NCBI GenBank assembly: GCA_026994125.1
Contig: JALWRJ010000382.1
Span: 1-14,828, forward strand
From: Cyclobacteriaceae bacterium
GTDB taxonomy: Bacteria > Bacteroidota > Bacteroidia > Cytophagales > Cyclobacteriaceae
Direction of reading: 5' to 3'
DNA: 14,828 nt
Positions 1 to 6,834 of the stretch are shown in pieces. The notes beneath the pieces were generated by a model, which was not told the origin of the DNA, ran no database searches, and was given only the letters and a program-made list of their open reading frames with translations. The first letter of the stretch is position 1. Every line of letters starts with the position of its first letter. Both the position numbers and the translations under genes were made by a program.

Positions 1-907
1 GAGTACAACGTTGTCCGCAAGTACCCACTGCGCCAAACAAGGCTCCTACAAGTGTCATTTCCAAATCGGCATCGGGGGTAACAATAATGGCATTATTGCC
101 ACCTAGTTCGAGCAATGATTTACCCAAACGGGCACCTACGGCAGCTCCTACTTTTTTACCCATTCGGATAGAGCCTGTTGCGGACACCAAAGGAACACGG
201 GTGTCGTTGCTCATTAATTCGCCAATTTTATAATCGCCATTTACAATACACGAAACCCCTTCGGGTACGTTATTGGCAGCAAATACTTCTTGTACTATAT
301 TTTGGCAGGCCACACTGCATAAAGGCACTTTTTCGGAGGGCTTCCAAACACATACATCGCCACATACCCAGGCAAGCATGGAGTTCCAACTCCACACAGC
401 TACCGGAAAGTTGAACGATGAAATAATACCAACCACACCAAGGGGATGGTATTGCTCGTACATACGATGGTTAGGGCGCTCGGAGTGCATGGTGAGGCCG
501 TGCAATTGGCGCGACAAGCCTACGGCAAAATCGCAGATATCAATCATTTCCTGCACTTCGCCCAGCCCTTCCTGGTACGATTTACCCATTTCGTAAGATA
601 CGAGTTTACCCAAAGGCTCTTTATATTTACGTAAGGCCAGGCCAATTTGACGCACCACCTCGCCCCTTTTAGGTGCCGGTAGCAACCGCCATGTTTTAAA
701 GCCCTCCTGAGCCGTTTTTATTACTTCATCGTACTCTTCGGGAGTAGCTTCGGTTACGGTACCTATGTTTTGGCCATCGGCCGGTGATACCGACTCAAGT
801 TTATGGGTACCATTTTCTAACCAATTTGTACCGGTTGAAACACCTGCATTATGCGGCTTTACGCCCAACACTTTTAGTGCTTCTTGTATTCCAAATTTAT
901 CACTCAT
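1..907 (-). CDS. ALDH7-type aldehyde dehydrogenase, 3' end cut by window
   Basis: NAD(P)-dependent aldehyde dehydrogenase of the ALDH7 (antiquitin) clade, whose members usually oxidise alpha-aminoadipate semialdehyde in lysine breakdown or related aldehydes. The first 302 residues are present and the reading frame runs off base 1; the family is about 500 residues. Visible parts are the oxyanion Asn166 in SSFNFP, the nucleotide-binding GSIRMG at 245-250, the general base Glu267 in LLELGGNNA, and the nucleophile Cys301 in GTCGQRC. The LELGGNNA and GQRCT forms point to ALDH7 rather than ALDH2 or betaine-aldehyde types. The start ATG at 907 gives MSDKFGIQEAL, a plausible N terminus. It is separated from the upstream protease gene by a terminator, so it is probably its own transcription unit. 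Family is seen; the substrate is inferred. Confidence 0.93.
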   Translation of the reverse strand, partial: MSDKFGIQEALKVLGVKPHNAGVSTGTNWLENGTHKLESVSPADGQNIGTVTEATPEEYDEVIKTAQEGFKTWRLLPAPKRGEVVRQIGLALRKYKEPLGKLVSYEMGKSYQEGLGEVQEMIDICDFAVGLSRQLHGLTMHSERPNHRMYEQYHPLGVVGIISSFNFPVAVWSWNSMLAWVCGDVCVWKPSEKVPLCSVACQNIVQEVFAANNVPEGVSCIVNGDYKIGELMSNDTRVPLVSATGSIRMGKKVGAAVGARLGKSLLELGGNNAIIVTPDADLEMTLVGALFGAVGTCGQRCT

Positions 908-930
908 TTTTATTAAGGTTTAACTTGAGG

Positions 931-938
931 CAAAGCTA
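931..938 (-). promoter_or_regulatory. Candidate -7 box for the aldehyde dehydrogenase
   Basis: On the minus strand the sequence reads TAGCTTTG, an exact match to the Bacteroidota TAnnTTTG box. It lies 23 bases upstream of the ATG and downstream of the previous gene's terminator. The matching -33 position reads TATT, so that half is weak. Confidence 0.45.
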
Positions 939-960
939 GTGCTAAATGATTAGATTGAAT

Positions 961-994
961 AAAAAAAGGCCGGTTGAATTATCAACCGGCCTTT
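961..994 (-). terminator. Intrinsic terminator of the HtrA gene
   Basis: A perfect 13-bp hairpin (965-977 with 982-994, four-base loop, GGCCGGTT core) lies 26 bases past the protease stop codon. On the minus strand the stem runs into a seven-T tract, so it ends transcription from the protease gene and insulates the aldehyde dehydrogenase. Confidence 0.9.
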
Positions 995-1019
995 ACAAAA
1001 CCTATTGCCATACGTTCTG

Positions 1020-2453
1020 TTACCAGTCTATGGAATAATAGGTTTTGTCTCCATTTTCCATGACACCCAATAAAATAACTCGCTCTCCTTTAAGTTGCGG
1101 CATCAATCGCTTAAGTTGATCCACATTTTCGATGCGTGTTTTATCTATTTCGGTAATAATAAAGCCTTCTTCAATACCGGCTTCTTTCCATTTACCCTGG
1201 CCCAGCTTTTTAAGTTTAACTCCATATTTTATACCTAACTTTTCGGCTTCCTTAGTTGACACATTTTCAAATACGGAGCCCTCTACTTCGGCTTCCATAG
1301 CACGTTTTACTATTTTGGTGGTACCTGTGGTGTTTTTCAGGGTAACTACTTTTTCCATTTCGTTGGTACCTCTTAATAGTTTTATGGTTACTTTATCGCC
1401 CGGCCTGTGCCTGGCCACTAACTCTTGCAATTCAGAGGTATTGTTCACTTTTTTATCATCTACCCCAATAATGACATCTTTTTCTTTAATGCCGGCTTCT
1501 TCGGCTCCGCTTTCCTCCTGTACCGAAAATACATACACGCCTTGAACTACACTCAGATCTTCTTGTTTGGCCAGTTCAGCAGTAACATCGTTAATGCGAA
1601 TACCAAGCAAACCACGCTGCACTACGCCAAATTCGAGCAGGTCATCGGCCACTTTTTTTACCAGGTTTACCGGAATGGCAAAAGCGTAGCCCGCATAGCT
1701 GCCGGTAGGCGAAGCAATGGCCGAGTTTATACCTATTAATCGGCCATTAATATCGATTAACGCCCCACCGGAATTTCCGGGATTTACCACGGCATCAGTT
1801 TGTAAAAACGACTCAATTTGATAATTGTTCTCATCTCTTAAAATACCAATATTGCGCGCTTTGGCACTTATGATACCCGCAGTTACCGTTGAGGTAAGGT
1901 TAAACGGATTGCCCACAGCCAACACCCACTGCCCTACTTTTACTTCATCGGAATTGCCATAGGGCATAAAAGGCAGCTCGCTGGCCTCAATTTTAATAAG
2001 CGCCAGGTCGGTGGTTGGGTCGGTACCAATAACCCTTGCATCGAAGCTTCGGTTATCGTTTAAAATAACTTCTACAGCAGCAGCATCCTCTACTACGTGG
2101 TTATTAGTAACAATATAGCCATCATCGCTTACAATAACGCCCGAACCGGAGCTTTCGCCAGGCCCTTGCTTATACCTGTAAAAGCCGTTGGATTTAATGG
2201 TAGCATTATAGGAAGACCTAATATGCACGACCGAATTAATGGCTAAATCTGAAATAGCTGTAAAATCCAATTCTTTAGGTACACTGGCGGCATAGGTTGT
2301 TTTAACTGCTTGCACGCCCAACTCTTTTTGGCGTTCCTGTATAGAATGATAGGACGCTCCTTCGGACAACTGTAGCCAGCGGGTGCTATTAATAGCCAAT
2401 AAAGCACCTAAGAAGGCTACTACAAATACCAATACAAAACTTTTTTTGCTCAT
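1020..2453 (-). CDS. htrA: HtrA/Deg-family periplasmic serine protease
   Basis: Do-type serine endopeptidase that degrades or refolds misfolded proteins in the cell envelope. The 477-residue product has an N-terminal hydrophobic segment (about residues 5-21) acting as signal or membrane anchor, then a trypsin-like domain (about 65-275) with the full triad: His119 in NNHVVEDA, Asp149 in TTDLALIKI and Ser228 in GNSGGALI. Two PDZ domains follow. The first, about 280-372, contains GLLGIRI. The second, about 395-477, is short and divergent and ends at the C terminus. Length and order fit DegP/DegQ. It lies downstream of the Hsp20 gene on the same strand, but a terminator separates them, so a single operon is unlikely. 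Both are stress-protein genes, and joint induction by heat or envelope stress is an inference. Degradation versus chaperone balance cannot be told from sequence. Confidence 0.96.
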   Translation of the reverse strand: MSKKSFVLVFVVAFLGALLAINSTRWLQLSEGASYHSIQERQKELGVQAVKTTYAASVPKELDFTAISDLAINSVVHIRSSYNATIKSNGFYRYKQGPGESSGSGVIVSDDGYIVTNNHVVEDAAAVEVILNDNRSFDARVIGTDPTTDLALIKIEASELPFMPYGNSDEVKVGQWVLAVGNPFNLTSTVTAGIISAKARNIGILRDENNYQIESFLQTDAVVNPGNSGGALIDINGRLIGINSAIASPTGSYAGYAFAIPVNLVKKVADDLLEFGVVQRGLLGIRINDVTAELAKQEDLSVVQGVYVFSVQEESGAEEAGIKEKDVIIGVDDKKVNNTSELQELVARHRPGDKVTIKLLRGTNEMEKVVTLKNTTGTTKIVKRAMEAEVEGSVFENVSTKEAEKLGIKYGVKLKKLGQGKWKEAGIEEGFIITEIDKTRIENVDQLKRLMPQLKGERVILLGVMENGDKTYYSIDW

Positions 2454-2508
2454 AATATTTTAATTTTTACATTCTTGATAACGTAATTAATTTTAGTGTG
2501 TTGCTTTA

Positions 2509-2516
2509 TAAAGGTA
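2509..2516 (-). promoter_or_regulatory. Candidate -7 box for htrA
   Basis: The minus strand reads TACCTTTA (7 of 8 to TAnnTTTG), 55 bases upstream of the htrA ATG and downstream of the Hsp20 terminator. I see no convincing -33 box, so this is tentative. Confidence 0.25.
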
Positions 2517-2543
2517 AAATAATAAGCGTGGTTTATAAAGAAT

Positions 2544-2572
2544 AAAAGGCAGCCCAAATAAGACTACCTTTT
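2544..2572 (-). terminator. Intrinsic terminator of the Hsp20 gene
   Basis: An 11-bp hairpin (2544-2554 with 2562-2572, with three G-U pairs in the minus-strand RNA) lies about 45 bases beyond the Hsp20 stop. The 3' arm ends in four T's on the minus strand. It separates the chaperone gene from htrA. Confidence 0.65.
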
Positions 2573-2615
2573 ATTACTTAACCCGGTATTCTATATGCGA
2601 ATACCATCACCAACA

Positions 2616-3050
2616 TTATTTTACTTTTACTGAAGTTTTCATCACTTTTACTTCATCCTTAGGTAACACAATTTTAAGGATACCATCGGTGTATTCGGCA
2701 TTTATTTTAGAACGATCTACAATATCGGGTAGTGCAAACGTTCTACGGAACGAACCATATTGAGTTTGGATAGAGGTAAATTCTTTACCTTCTTTTTTCT
2801 CCTCAAACTTACGTTCGCCACTAATGGCCAATACGTTTTCTTCTACATCGATATTAAACGATTTTTTATCGAAGCCGGGAACAGCAAAGTGCAGTTCGTA
2901 GGCTTTGTCCGACTCAAGTACATCTACGCTGGGAGAGAATTTCTCCATTTGCGTATTGTCGAAAGTTAAATCGTTAAAGAATTTGTCCATTAAACCATTT
3001 ACAGTAGTTGGAAAATCGTTTCTGTTTTTATTATACCTTACAAGTGTCAT
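2616..3050 (-). CDS. Hsp20/alpha-crystallin small heat-shock protein
   Basis: ATP-independent holdase chaperone of the cytoplasm that binds unfolding proteins during stress. The 144-residue product starts MTLVRYNKNR, a form common in Bacteroidota Hsp20 proteins. It has a variable N-terminal arm to about residue 38, then an alpha-crystallin domain (about 40-132) containing AVPGFDKKSF, ISGERK and the signature GILKIVLPK at 123-131. The C-terminal tail is short and Lys/Val-rich; a clear I-x-I oligomerisation motif is not visible, though VKVK at the end may serve. It is divergent from the Nramp-like gene and upstream of htrA on the same strand. I did not find a convincing promoter box or a CIRCE operator in the 189-base gap upstream. 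Confidence 0.95.
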   Translation of the reverse strand: MTLVRYNKNRNDFPTTVNGLMDKFFNDLTFDNTQMEKFSPSVDVLESDKAYELHFAVPGFDKKSFNIDVEENVLAISGERKFEEKKEGKEFTSIQTQYGSFRRTFALPDIVDRSKINAEYTDGILKIVLPKDEVKVMKTSVKVK

Positions 3051-3173
3051 AGCTTTAAAATTTTATAGTTCAACAATTGATTACACCCGTCTTATATTCA
3101 ATACTGTGCCAAGCTGGATTTTATCTATTTTTGCGCCATTATGTCTTGTTTTTTATTTAACTCTTAAATTAAA

Positions 3174-3188
3174 CAGACACTTTGTCTG
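3174..3188. promoter_or_regulatory. Perfect dyad CAGACA-CTT-TGTCTG, possible operator
   Basis: Six-base perfect arms separated by three bases, with looser outer symmetry (ATTAAA on the left, TTTAAT on the right), in the divergent gap between Hsp20 and the Nramp-like gene. It sits directly upstream of the candidate -33 position of the plus-strand gene, a place where an activator or repressor could bind. It does not look like the MntR or Fur sites I know. Function is inferred from symmetry and position only. Confidence 0.35.
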
Positions 3189-3189
3189 C

Positions 3190-3219
3190 TTTTAATCTGT
3201 TTTATTTTATTTACCTTAG
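3190..3219 (+). promoter_or_regulatory. Candidate promoter of the Nramp-like transporter
   Basis: TACCTTAG at 3212-3219 matches TAnnTTTG in 7 of 8 positions and lies 20 bases upstream of the ATG at 3240. An approximate TTTT at 3190-3193 stands at the -33 position. The gene would have a short leader, as is usual in this phylum. Confidence 0.4.
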
Positions 3220-3239
3220 CATTTTGCAATACAACTTTT

Positions 3240-4511
3240 ATGAATCAATCAAAAATTTTTAAGGCACTTGGGCCGGGAATTTTATTTGCCAGTACGTGTA
3301 TTGGTGTATCGCACCTGGTGCAATCTACCCGGGCAGGAGCCATGTATGGATTTAGTTTTTTGGCCGCTATACTGTTAGCCAATTTATTCAAATATCCATT
3401 TTTTGAATTTGCCTCGCGCTACACGGGGGCTACGGGGACAAGTATTATTAACGGATATGCCAAAGAAGGCAAGTGGGTACTGGTACTGTACCTGCTTATT
3501 ACCGTACCCTCCATGTTTACGGTTACCGCTGCTGTTACTTTTGTCACCTCGGGTCTTTCGTCTAATTTATTTGGGGTTGAGTTTGCTCATAATGGTTGGT
3601 CGGCCTTATTGTTGGGTTTTTGCATTTCCGTTTTGGCCATTGGCCGGTATAAACTGCTCGATAATTTGTTGAAATTGGTGGGCGTTGTATTAGTACTTAC
3701 CACAATTACGGCCTTTATTACTGTACTTATTAAAGGCAGGCCTGCACCAGTAGCGGGGTTTGTGGCAGCGGACCCATTATCTGTACCGGGTATTGTATTT
3801 TTAATTGCTTTAATGGGTTGGATGCCCACCGCAGTAGATATATCTACCTGGACCAGCTTGTGGGCCGAAGCCAAAATAAAAGCAACCGGCTACCGCCCTA
3901 CCATGCAACAAACATTAGCAGATTTTAACTTAGGATATTGGATTTCGGCCGTGTTGGCCATTTGCTTTTTAACTTTAGGTGCCTATGTAATGTATGGTTC
4001 GGGGCAAACCTTTGCAAATAGTGCAGGTGGGTTTGCCGGCCAACTGATAGATATGTTTACAGGTTCTATTGGCCAATGGAGCTACTGGGTTATTTCAGTA
4101 GCTGCTTTTTCGGCCATGTTTTCTACTACTATTACAGTGGTAGATGGCTATGCACGAGCCATCCAACGCACTACTTTTTTGCTTACTAAAAACCCTGCTA
4201 CCGATACCGAGGGAAAGTGGGTATATGTATTTTGGACACTCTTGGTAGGGGTTGGCGGCTACCTGGTGGTGGCGATGTTCTTAAACAACCTAAAACAATT
4301 GGTGGATTTTGCTACCATTGTATCGTTTGTAATTGCTTTGCCGGCTGCTTACTTAAATTACCACACGGTTTTTTCGAACCAGGTACCCATAGCCGACCAA
4401 CCTAAAAAAGGCATGAAGTTACTGGCCATTGCAGGCATGGTATTTTTAGGATTGTTTACCTTGTTATTTTTTGTTGTAAAAATAAACCCCGGTTGGATTG
4501 AAAATTTATAG
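3240..4511 (+). CDS. Divergent Nramp-superfamily membrane transporter
   Basis: A 423-residue polytopic inner-membrane protein, about eleven hydrophobic segments by eye, with the Nramp fold signature. TM1 opens with GPGILFAST (11-19), and TM6 contains LMGWMPTAVD (191-200). Canonical Nramp/MntH proteins carry DPGN in TM1 and MPH in TM6 to bind Mn2+/Fe2+ and move protons. Aligned by eye, DPGN is replaced here by GVSH (22-25) and MPH by MPT (195-197), so Met195 is kept but the Asp, Asn and His are lost. It is therefore unlikely to be an ordinary proton-coupled Mn/Fe importer. The substrate could be another cation such as Mg2+, or something unrelated. It has its own promoter region, is divergent from Hsp20, and the tRNA follows. 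Superfamily assignment is fairly firm; the substrate is unknown. Confidence 0.85.
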   Translation: MNQSKIFKALGPGILFASTCIGVSHLVQSTRAGAMYGFSFLAAILLANLFKYPFFEFASRYTGATGTSIINGYAKEGKWVLVLYLLITVPSMFTVTAAVTFVTSGLSSNLFGVEFAHNGWSALLLGFCISVLAIGRYKLLDNLLKLVGVVLVLTTITAFITVLIKGRPAPVAGFVAADPLSVPGIVFLIALMGWMPTAVDISTWTSLWAEAKIKATGYRPTMQQTLADFNLGYWISAVLAICFLTLGAYVMYGSGQTFANSAGGFAGQLIDMFTGSIGQWSYWVISVAAFSAMFSTTITVVDGYARAIQRTTFLLTKNPATDTEGKWVYVFWTLLVGVGGYLVVAMFLNNLKQLVDFATIVSFVIALPAAYLNYHTVFSNQVPIADQPKKGMKLLAIAGMVFLGLFTLLFFVVKINPGWIENL

Positions 4512-4540
4512 GCAATTTTAAAGATTATTTTCGGTAAAGT

Positions 4541-4571
4541 TTTGCAATTAAAATTCAAGCTACTAATATTG
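4541..4571 (+). promoter_or_regulatory. Promoter of tRNA-Asn
   Basis: TTTG at 4541-4544, a 19-base spacer and TAATATTG at 4564-4571 (7 of 8 to TAnnTTTG) fit the Bacteroidota housekeeping promoter with exact spacing. Transcription would begin near 4575 and give a precursor with about 50 bases before the mature tRNA. Confidence 0.5.
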
Positions 4572-4623
4572 CAGTCCGATTTGAAAAGCTGAATTAAATC
4601 CGGCCAAAATCGGGAAATAATAT

Positions 4624-4697
4624 TCCTCCTTAGCTCAGTTGGTTAGAGCATCTGACTGTTAATCAGAGGGTCCTTGGTTCGAGCCCAAGAGGAGGAG
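4624..4697 (+). tRNA. tRNA-Asn (anticodon GUU)
   Basis: A complete 74-base cloverleaf. The 7-bp acceptor stem is TCCTCCT (4624-4630) with AGGAGGA (4690-4696) and discriminator G at 4697. The D-arm is GCTC/GAGC with AGTTGG in the loop, the anticodon stem is TCTGA/TCAGA around loop CTGTTAA with GTT at 4658-4660, and the T-arm is CTTGG-TTCGAGC-CCAAG. CCA is not encoded. The 111-bp repeats begin inside its 3' acceptor strand. Confidence 0.98.
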
Positions 4698-4702
4698 CTT
4701 TT

Positions 4703-4732
4703 AAACCTCAGTTGCCTAACTGAGGTTTTTTT
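4703..4732 (+). terminator. Intrinsic terminator, repeat unit 1 (ends tRNA-Asn)
   Basis: An 11-bp stem (4703-4713 with 4718-4728) with loop GCCT runs into a seven-T tract, six bases past the mature tRNA end. It is the expected terminator of the tRNA transcript. Confidence 0.9.
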
Positions 4733-4813
4733 ATGGGTTGTTGTTTCCAGTGAAGCACAGCCAATACCAGCAAGCCCAAGAGCCATGCCATAGGCAGGCA
4801 GGGAGGAGCTTTT

Positions 4814-4843
4814 AAACCTCAGTTGCCTAACTGAGGTTTTTTT
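4814..4843 (+). terminator. Intrinsic terminator, repeat unit 2
   Basis: Identical in sequence to the terminator of unit 1, one repeat period downstream. Read-through from the tRNA would meet it second. Confidence 0.85.
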
Positions 4844-4924
4844 ATGGGTTGTTGTTTCCAGTGAAGCACAGCCAATACCAGCAAGCCCAAGAGCCATGCC
4901 ATAGGCAGGCAGCGAGGAGTTTTT

Positions 4925-4954
4925 AAACCTCAGTTGCCTTACTGAGGTTTTTTT
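4925..4954 (+). terminator. Intrinsic terminator, repeat unit 3
   Basis: Same hairpin as units 1 and 2 with one change (T at 4940) that opens the top base pair and leaves a 10-bp stem and the full T tract. Confidence 0.8.
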
Positions 4955-5097
4955 ATGGGTTGTTGTTTCCAGTGAAGCACAGCCAATACCAGCAAGCCCA
5001 AGAGCCATGCCATAGGCAGGCAGAGTGGAGCTTTTAAACCTCGGTTGTTTATGAGATAGCCAAAATGGTTATATTAGCATTATTAACAACTTATACC

Positions 5098-6447
5098 ATG
5101 AATAGAACAGCTATTTTTAGTGCGTTAGCCTTGCTATTAGCTTGCAGCACCAACCCTCCTACCGAACAAAAAAACAAAAACCAGAGAAATACCCGCCCTA
5201 CCATTGCCGATGTTGAGCGAGGCATACGAGCCAACATTGAGGCCAAAACCAAAGAAGGCAACGGTTACTTTAATTTTAGTAAAGACACCATAGACTTAAG
5301 CCTGAAACTGGTTAGGGTACATACGGAATATTTATCTGTTCTTGGCCCGCATGAGTTTTTTGCCTGCGTAGATTTGGCCACTACCCAGGGTGACGTATAT
5401 GATGTGGACTTTTTTTTATCGGGAGATAAAAACCAGATGAAAGTTACTAAAACCGATGTTCATAAACTGAATGGAAAACCTTATTACAGTTGGAAACAAC
5501 GAAAGGATAAAACCTGGTACACAGTACCGGTAAAACAGTCATCGAATCGGTTACTGGGGGTAATTGAAGGCACCGACAAGTTTAACTTTACGTACAAGGT
5601 TAAACTACCTGATTTTACAGCACCGGCCAGCATTTGGATTCCTGTGGCCACAACAGATAGTTTTCAGACTATTTTAAACACCAAAATAAAAGCTGTAGGA
5701 AAACACCAATTAATTACAGATGCCACTTATGGCAATACTATATTATACGCCCAATTGCAACCCGAAAACAGTGGCCAGGAAATTAGCATTAACTACCAGG
5801 TGGTAAGGCACGAAAAATCGCCTTACGCTGAAACATCCCCTAACCTGGCACCCTACTTAAAAGCCACTCCCCTGCTACCGGTAGGCGATAGGTTTGGTGT
5901 GCTTGCAAACGAAATTATAGCTAAAAAACAAGCCAACTCGCCCCTTACAAAAGCCCGGGCACTGTACGATTACGTTATTGACAACGTGCGCTATGCCAAG
6001 CAGGGAAAGTACGGAACGGGCGATGCCAATTATGCCTGCGATTCCAAATCGGGTAACTGTACCGAATTCCATTCGTTATTTATTTCGCTGGCACGTTCGG
6101 CAGGCATTCCGGCACGATTTGCTGTAGGCGCAGCCATTCCTTCGGAGCGCAACGAAGGCGGAGTAGATGGTTACCACTGCTGGGCCGAGTTTTATGCCGA
6201 AGGTAAATGGTGGCCCGTAGATATAAGCGAAGCTAATAAATATACCGCCCTAGCTACTTATTATTTTGGACACCATCCGGCCAACAGAATTGAGTTTACC
6301 CAAGGCCGCAACATAGCCCCTGAGGTTATGCCTGCATCGGGCGCTGTTAATTTTTTAGCGTACCCTGTATTTGAAGTAGATGGGAAACCCGATTTGGTAA
6401 GCACTCAATTTATGTTTGAACGCGACTCAACTCAATTCATAGAATAG
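5098..6447 (+). CDS. Lipoprotein with transglutaminase-like cysteine domain
   Basis: A 449-residue exported lipoprotein. I take ATG 5098 as the start, not the ATG at 5065, because MNRTAIFSALALLLAC is a clean lipoprotein signal with the lipidated Cys at residue 16. The 5065 start would add eleven residues in front of it. The first 260 residues are mainly beta-rich with no recognised family. The C-terminal part is a transglutaminase-like core with Cys321 in GNCTEFHSLF, His360 in YHCWAEFY and Asp375 in WWPVDIS, giving a complete Cys-His-Asp triad. Bacterial members of this superfamily act as peptidases or amidases or in protein crosslinking; which applies here is unknown. It follows the tRNA repeats, whose last stub forms its upstream region, and ends at a bidirectional terminator shared with the convergent small lipoprotein. 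Confidence 0.9.
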   Translation: MNRTAIFSALALLLACSTNPPTEQKNKNQRNTRPTIADVERGIRANIEAKTKEGNGYFNFSKDTIDLSLKLVRVHTEYLSVLGPHEFFACVDLATTQGDVYDVDFFLSGDKNQMKVTKTDVHKLNGKPYYSWKQRKDKTWYTVPVKQSSNRLLGVIEGTDKFNFTYKVKLPDFTAPASIWIPVATTDSFQTILNTKIKAVGKHQLITDATYGNTILYAQLQPENSGQEISINYQVVRHEKSPYAETSPNLAPYLKATPLLPVGDRFGVLANEIIAKKQANSPLTKARALYDYVIDNVRYAKQGKYGTGDANYACDSKSGNCTEFHSLFISLARSAGIPARFAVGAAIPSERNEGGVDGYHCWAEFYAEGKWWPVDISEANKYTALATYYFGHHPANRIEFTQGRNIAPEVMPASGAVNFLAYPVFEVDGKPDLVSTQFMFERDSTQFIE

Positions 6448-6454
6448 CTTCCAT

Positions 6455-6490
6455 AAAAAAGCCCCAAAGATAAATCTTTGGGGCTTTTTT
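6455..6490. terminator. Bidirectional terminator between two lipoprotein genes
   Basis: A perfect 17-bp inverted repeat (6455-6471 with 6474-6490) with GCCCCAAAG core and A6/T6 outer ends. It lies 8 bases after one stop codon and 19 bases from the other, so it serves both convergent genes. Confidence 0.93.
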
Positions 6491-6508
6491 ATATTTATAC
6501 CTTAGCAG

Positions 6509-6784
6509 CTATTCGCTGGCTGTAGAATCAGCCGGATGCTCGCCATCAGTTGCAGTACTATCGGCAGAGTGCTCATTATTAGAAGGGTGTTCTTCATTAG
6601 AAGGGTGTTCTTCATTAGAGGGGTGTTCCTCATTACCTCCTGTATGCTCTTCCATCTGTTCGGTTTCTGTTTCATTTTCATCCGAACTTTGCTTTGAACC
6701 ACAAGCACTTAAGGAAATGGCCATGATAAAGGATAATACCATGATTCCTACCATCAATTTTAGTTTGCTAAATAAATACTTCAT
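6509..6784 (-). CDS. Small Glu/His-rich repeat lipoprotein
   Basis: A 91-residue lipoprotein of unrecognised family. The signal peptide ends in the lipobox LSAC with Cys28. The next residues, GSKQSSDENE, form a Lys-plus-acidic stretch resembling the Bacteroidota lipoprotein export signal that sends proteins to the cell surface. The mature part is low-complexity and strongly acidic: three exact NEEHPS hexapeptides (51-68), further EHSAD and EHPAD variants, and two ADST motifs. It holds six His and many Glu, which could bind metal ions, but no metal site is proven. It has no Cys beyond the lipid anchor. The reading frame is chosen over the overlapping alternative because of the signal peptide and lipobox. 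It is divergent from the ChrA-like transporter. Confidence 0.8.
   Translation of the reverse strand: MKYLFSKLKLMVGIMVLSFIMAISLSACGSKQSSDENETETEQMEEHTGGNEEHPSNEEHPSNEEHPSNNEHSADSTATDGEHPADSTASE
6578..6631. repeat. 18-bp tandem repeat, three copies, in the small lipoprotein
   Basis: Copies at 6578-6595 and 6596-6613 are identical; 6614-6631 has two changes. Each encodes one NEEHPS hexapeptide on the minus strand. Repeat number could vary between strains by slippage without a frameshift. Confidence 0.9.
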
Positions 6785-6834
6785 AGTAATAATTTGTTAG
6801 ATTAGTGTTAAGTCAGCTAAGTTAATAAATTAAA

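Larger units (their letters stand above)
4691..5045 (+). repeat. 111-bp tandem repeats linked to the tRNA 3' end
   Basis: Three full units (about 4691-4801, 4802-4912, 4913-5023) and a fourth stub to about 5045. Each unit begins with a copy of the last bases of tRNA-Asn: GGAGGAG in units 1 and 2, CGAGGAG in unit 3, AGTGGAG in the stub. Units 1 and 2 are identical over the rest of the unit. Unit 3 has only two internal changes (C to T at 4920 and A to T at 4940). Each unit contains an intrinsic terminator followed by about 70 bases without recognised content, ending in CATAGGCAGGCAG. The stub breaks similarity after AAACCTCGGTTG. The arrangement recalls the E. coli tyrT locus, where tandem repeats also begin with the 3' end of the tRNA. 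The minus strand is open through all units, which I treat as non-coding. Confidence 0.95.

Noticed and set aside
178..634. Plus-strand frames over the left edge
   Set aside because: They are shadows of the partial aldehyde dehydrogenase on the minus strand, whose family motifs are unmistakable.
1132..1739. Plus-strand frames over htrA
   Set aside because: They are antisense shadows of a well-supported protease gene with full catalytic motifs.
3090..3125. Sigma-54-like promoter (TTGGCAC followed by TTG on the minus strand) for Hsp20
   Set aside because: The spacing between the two halves is one base short and the -12 GC is missing.
4643..5008. A 121-codon minus-strand frame across the repeats as a real protein
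   Set aside because: It is open only because the repeat period is a multiple of three, it runs antisense through tRNA-Asn, and it contains each unit's terminator hairpin. Listed as a finding for checking, not as a gene.
4691..5045. CRISPR array
   Set aside because: Units are 111 bp, near-identical throughout with no variable spacers, and no cas genes are present.
5065..5097. Upstream ATG for the transglutaminase-like lipoprotein
   Set aside because: Starting at 5098 gives a standard lipoprotein signal; the longer form would put eleven extra residues in front of it and overlaps a -7-like TATATTAG.
6502..6708. Alternative frame overlapping the small lipoprotein
   Set aside because: It lacks a signal peptide, while the chosen frame has a clean signal peptide and lipobox.
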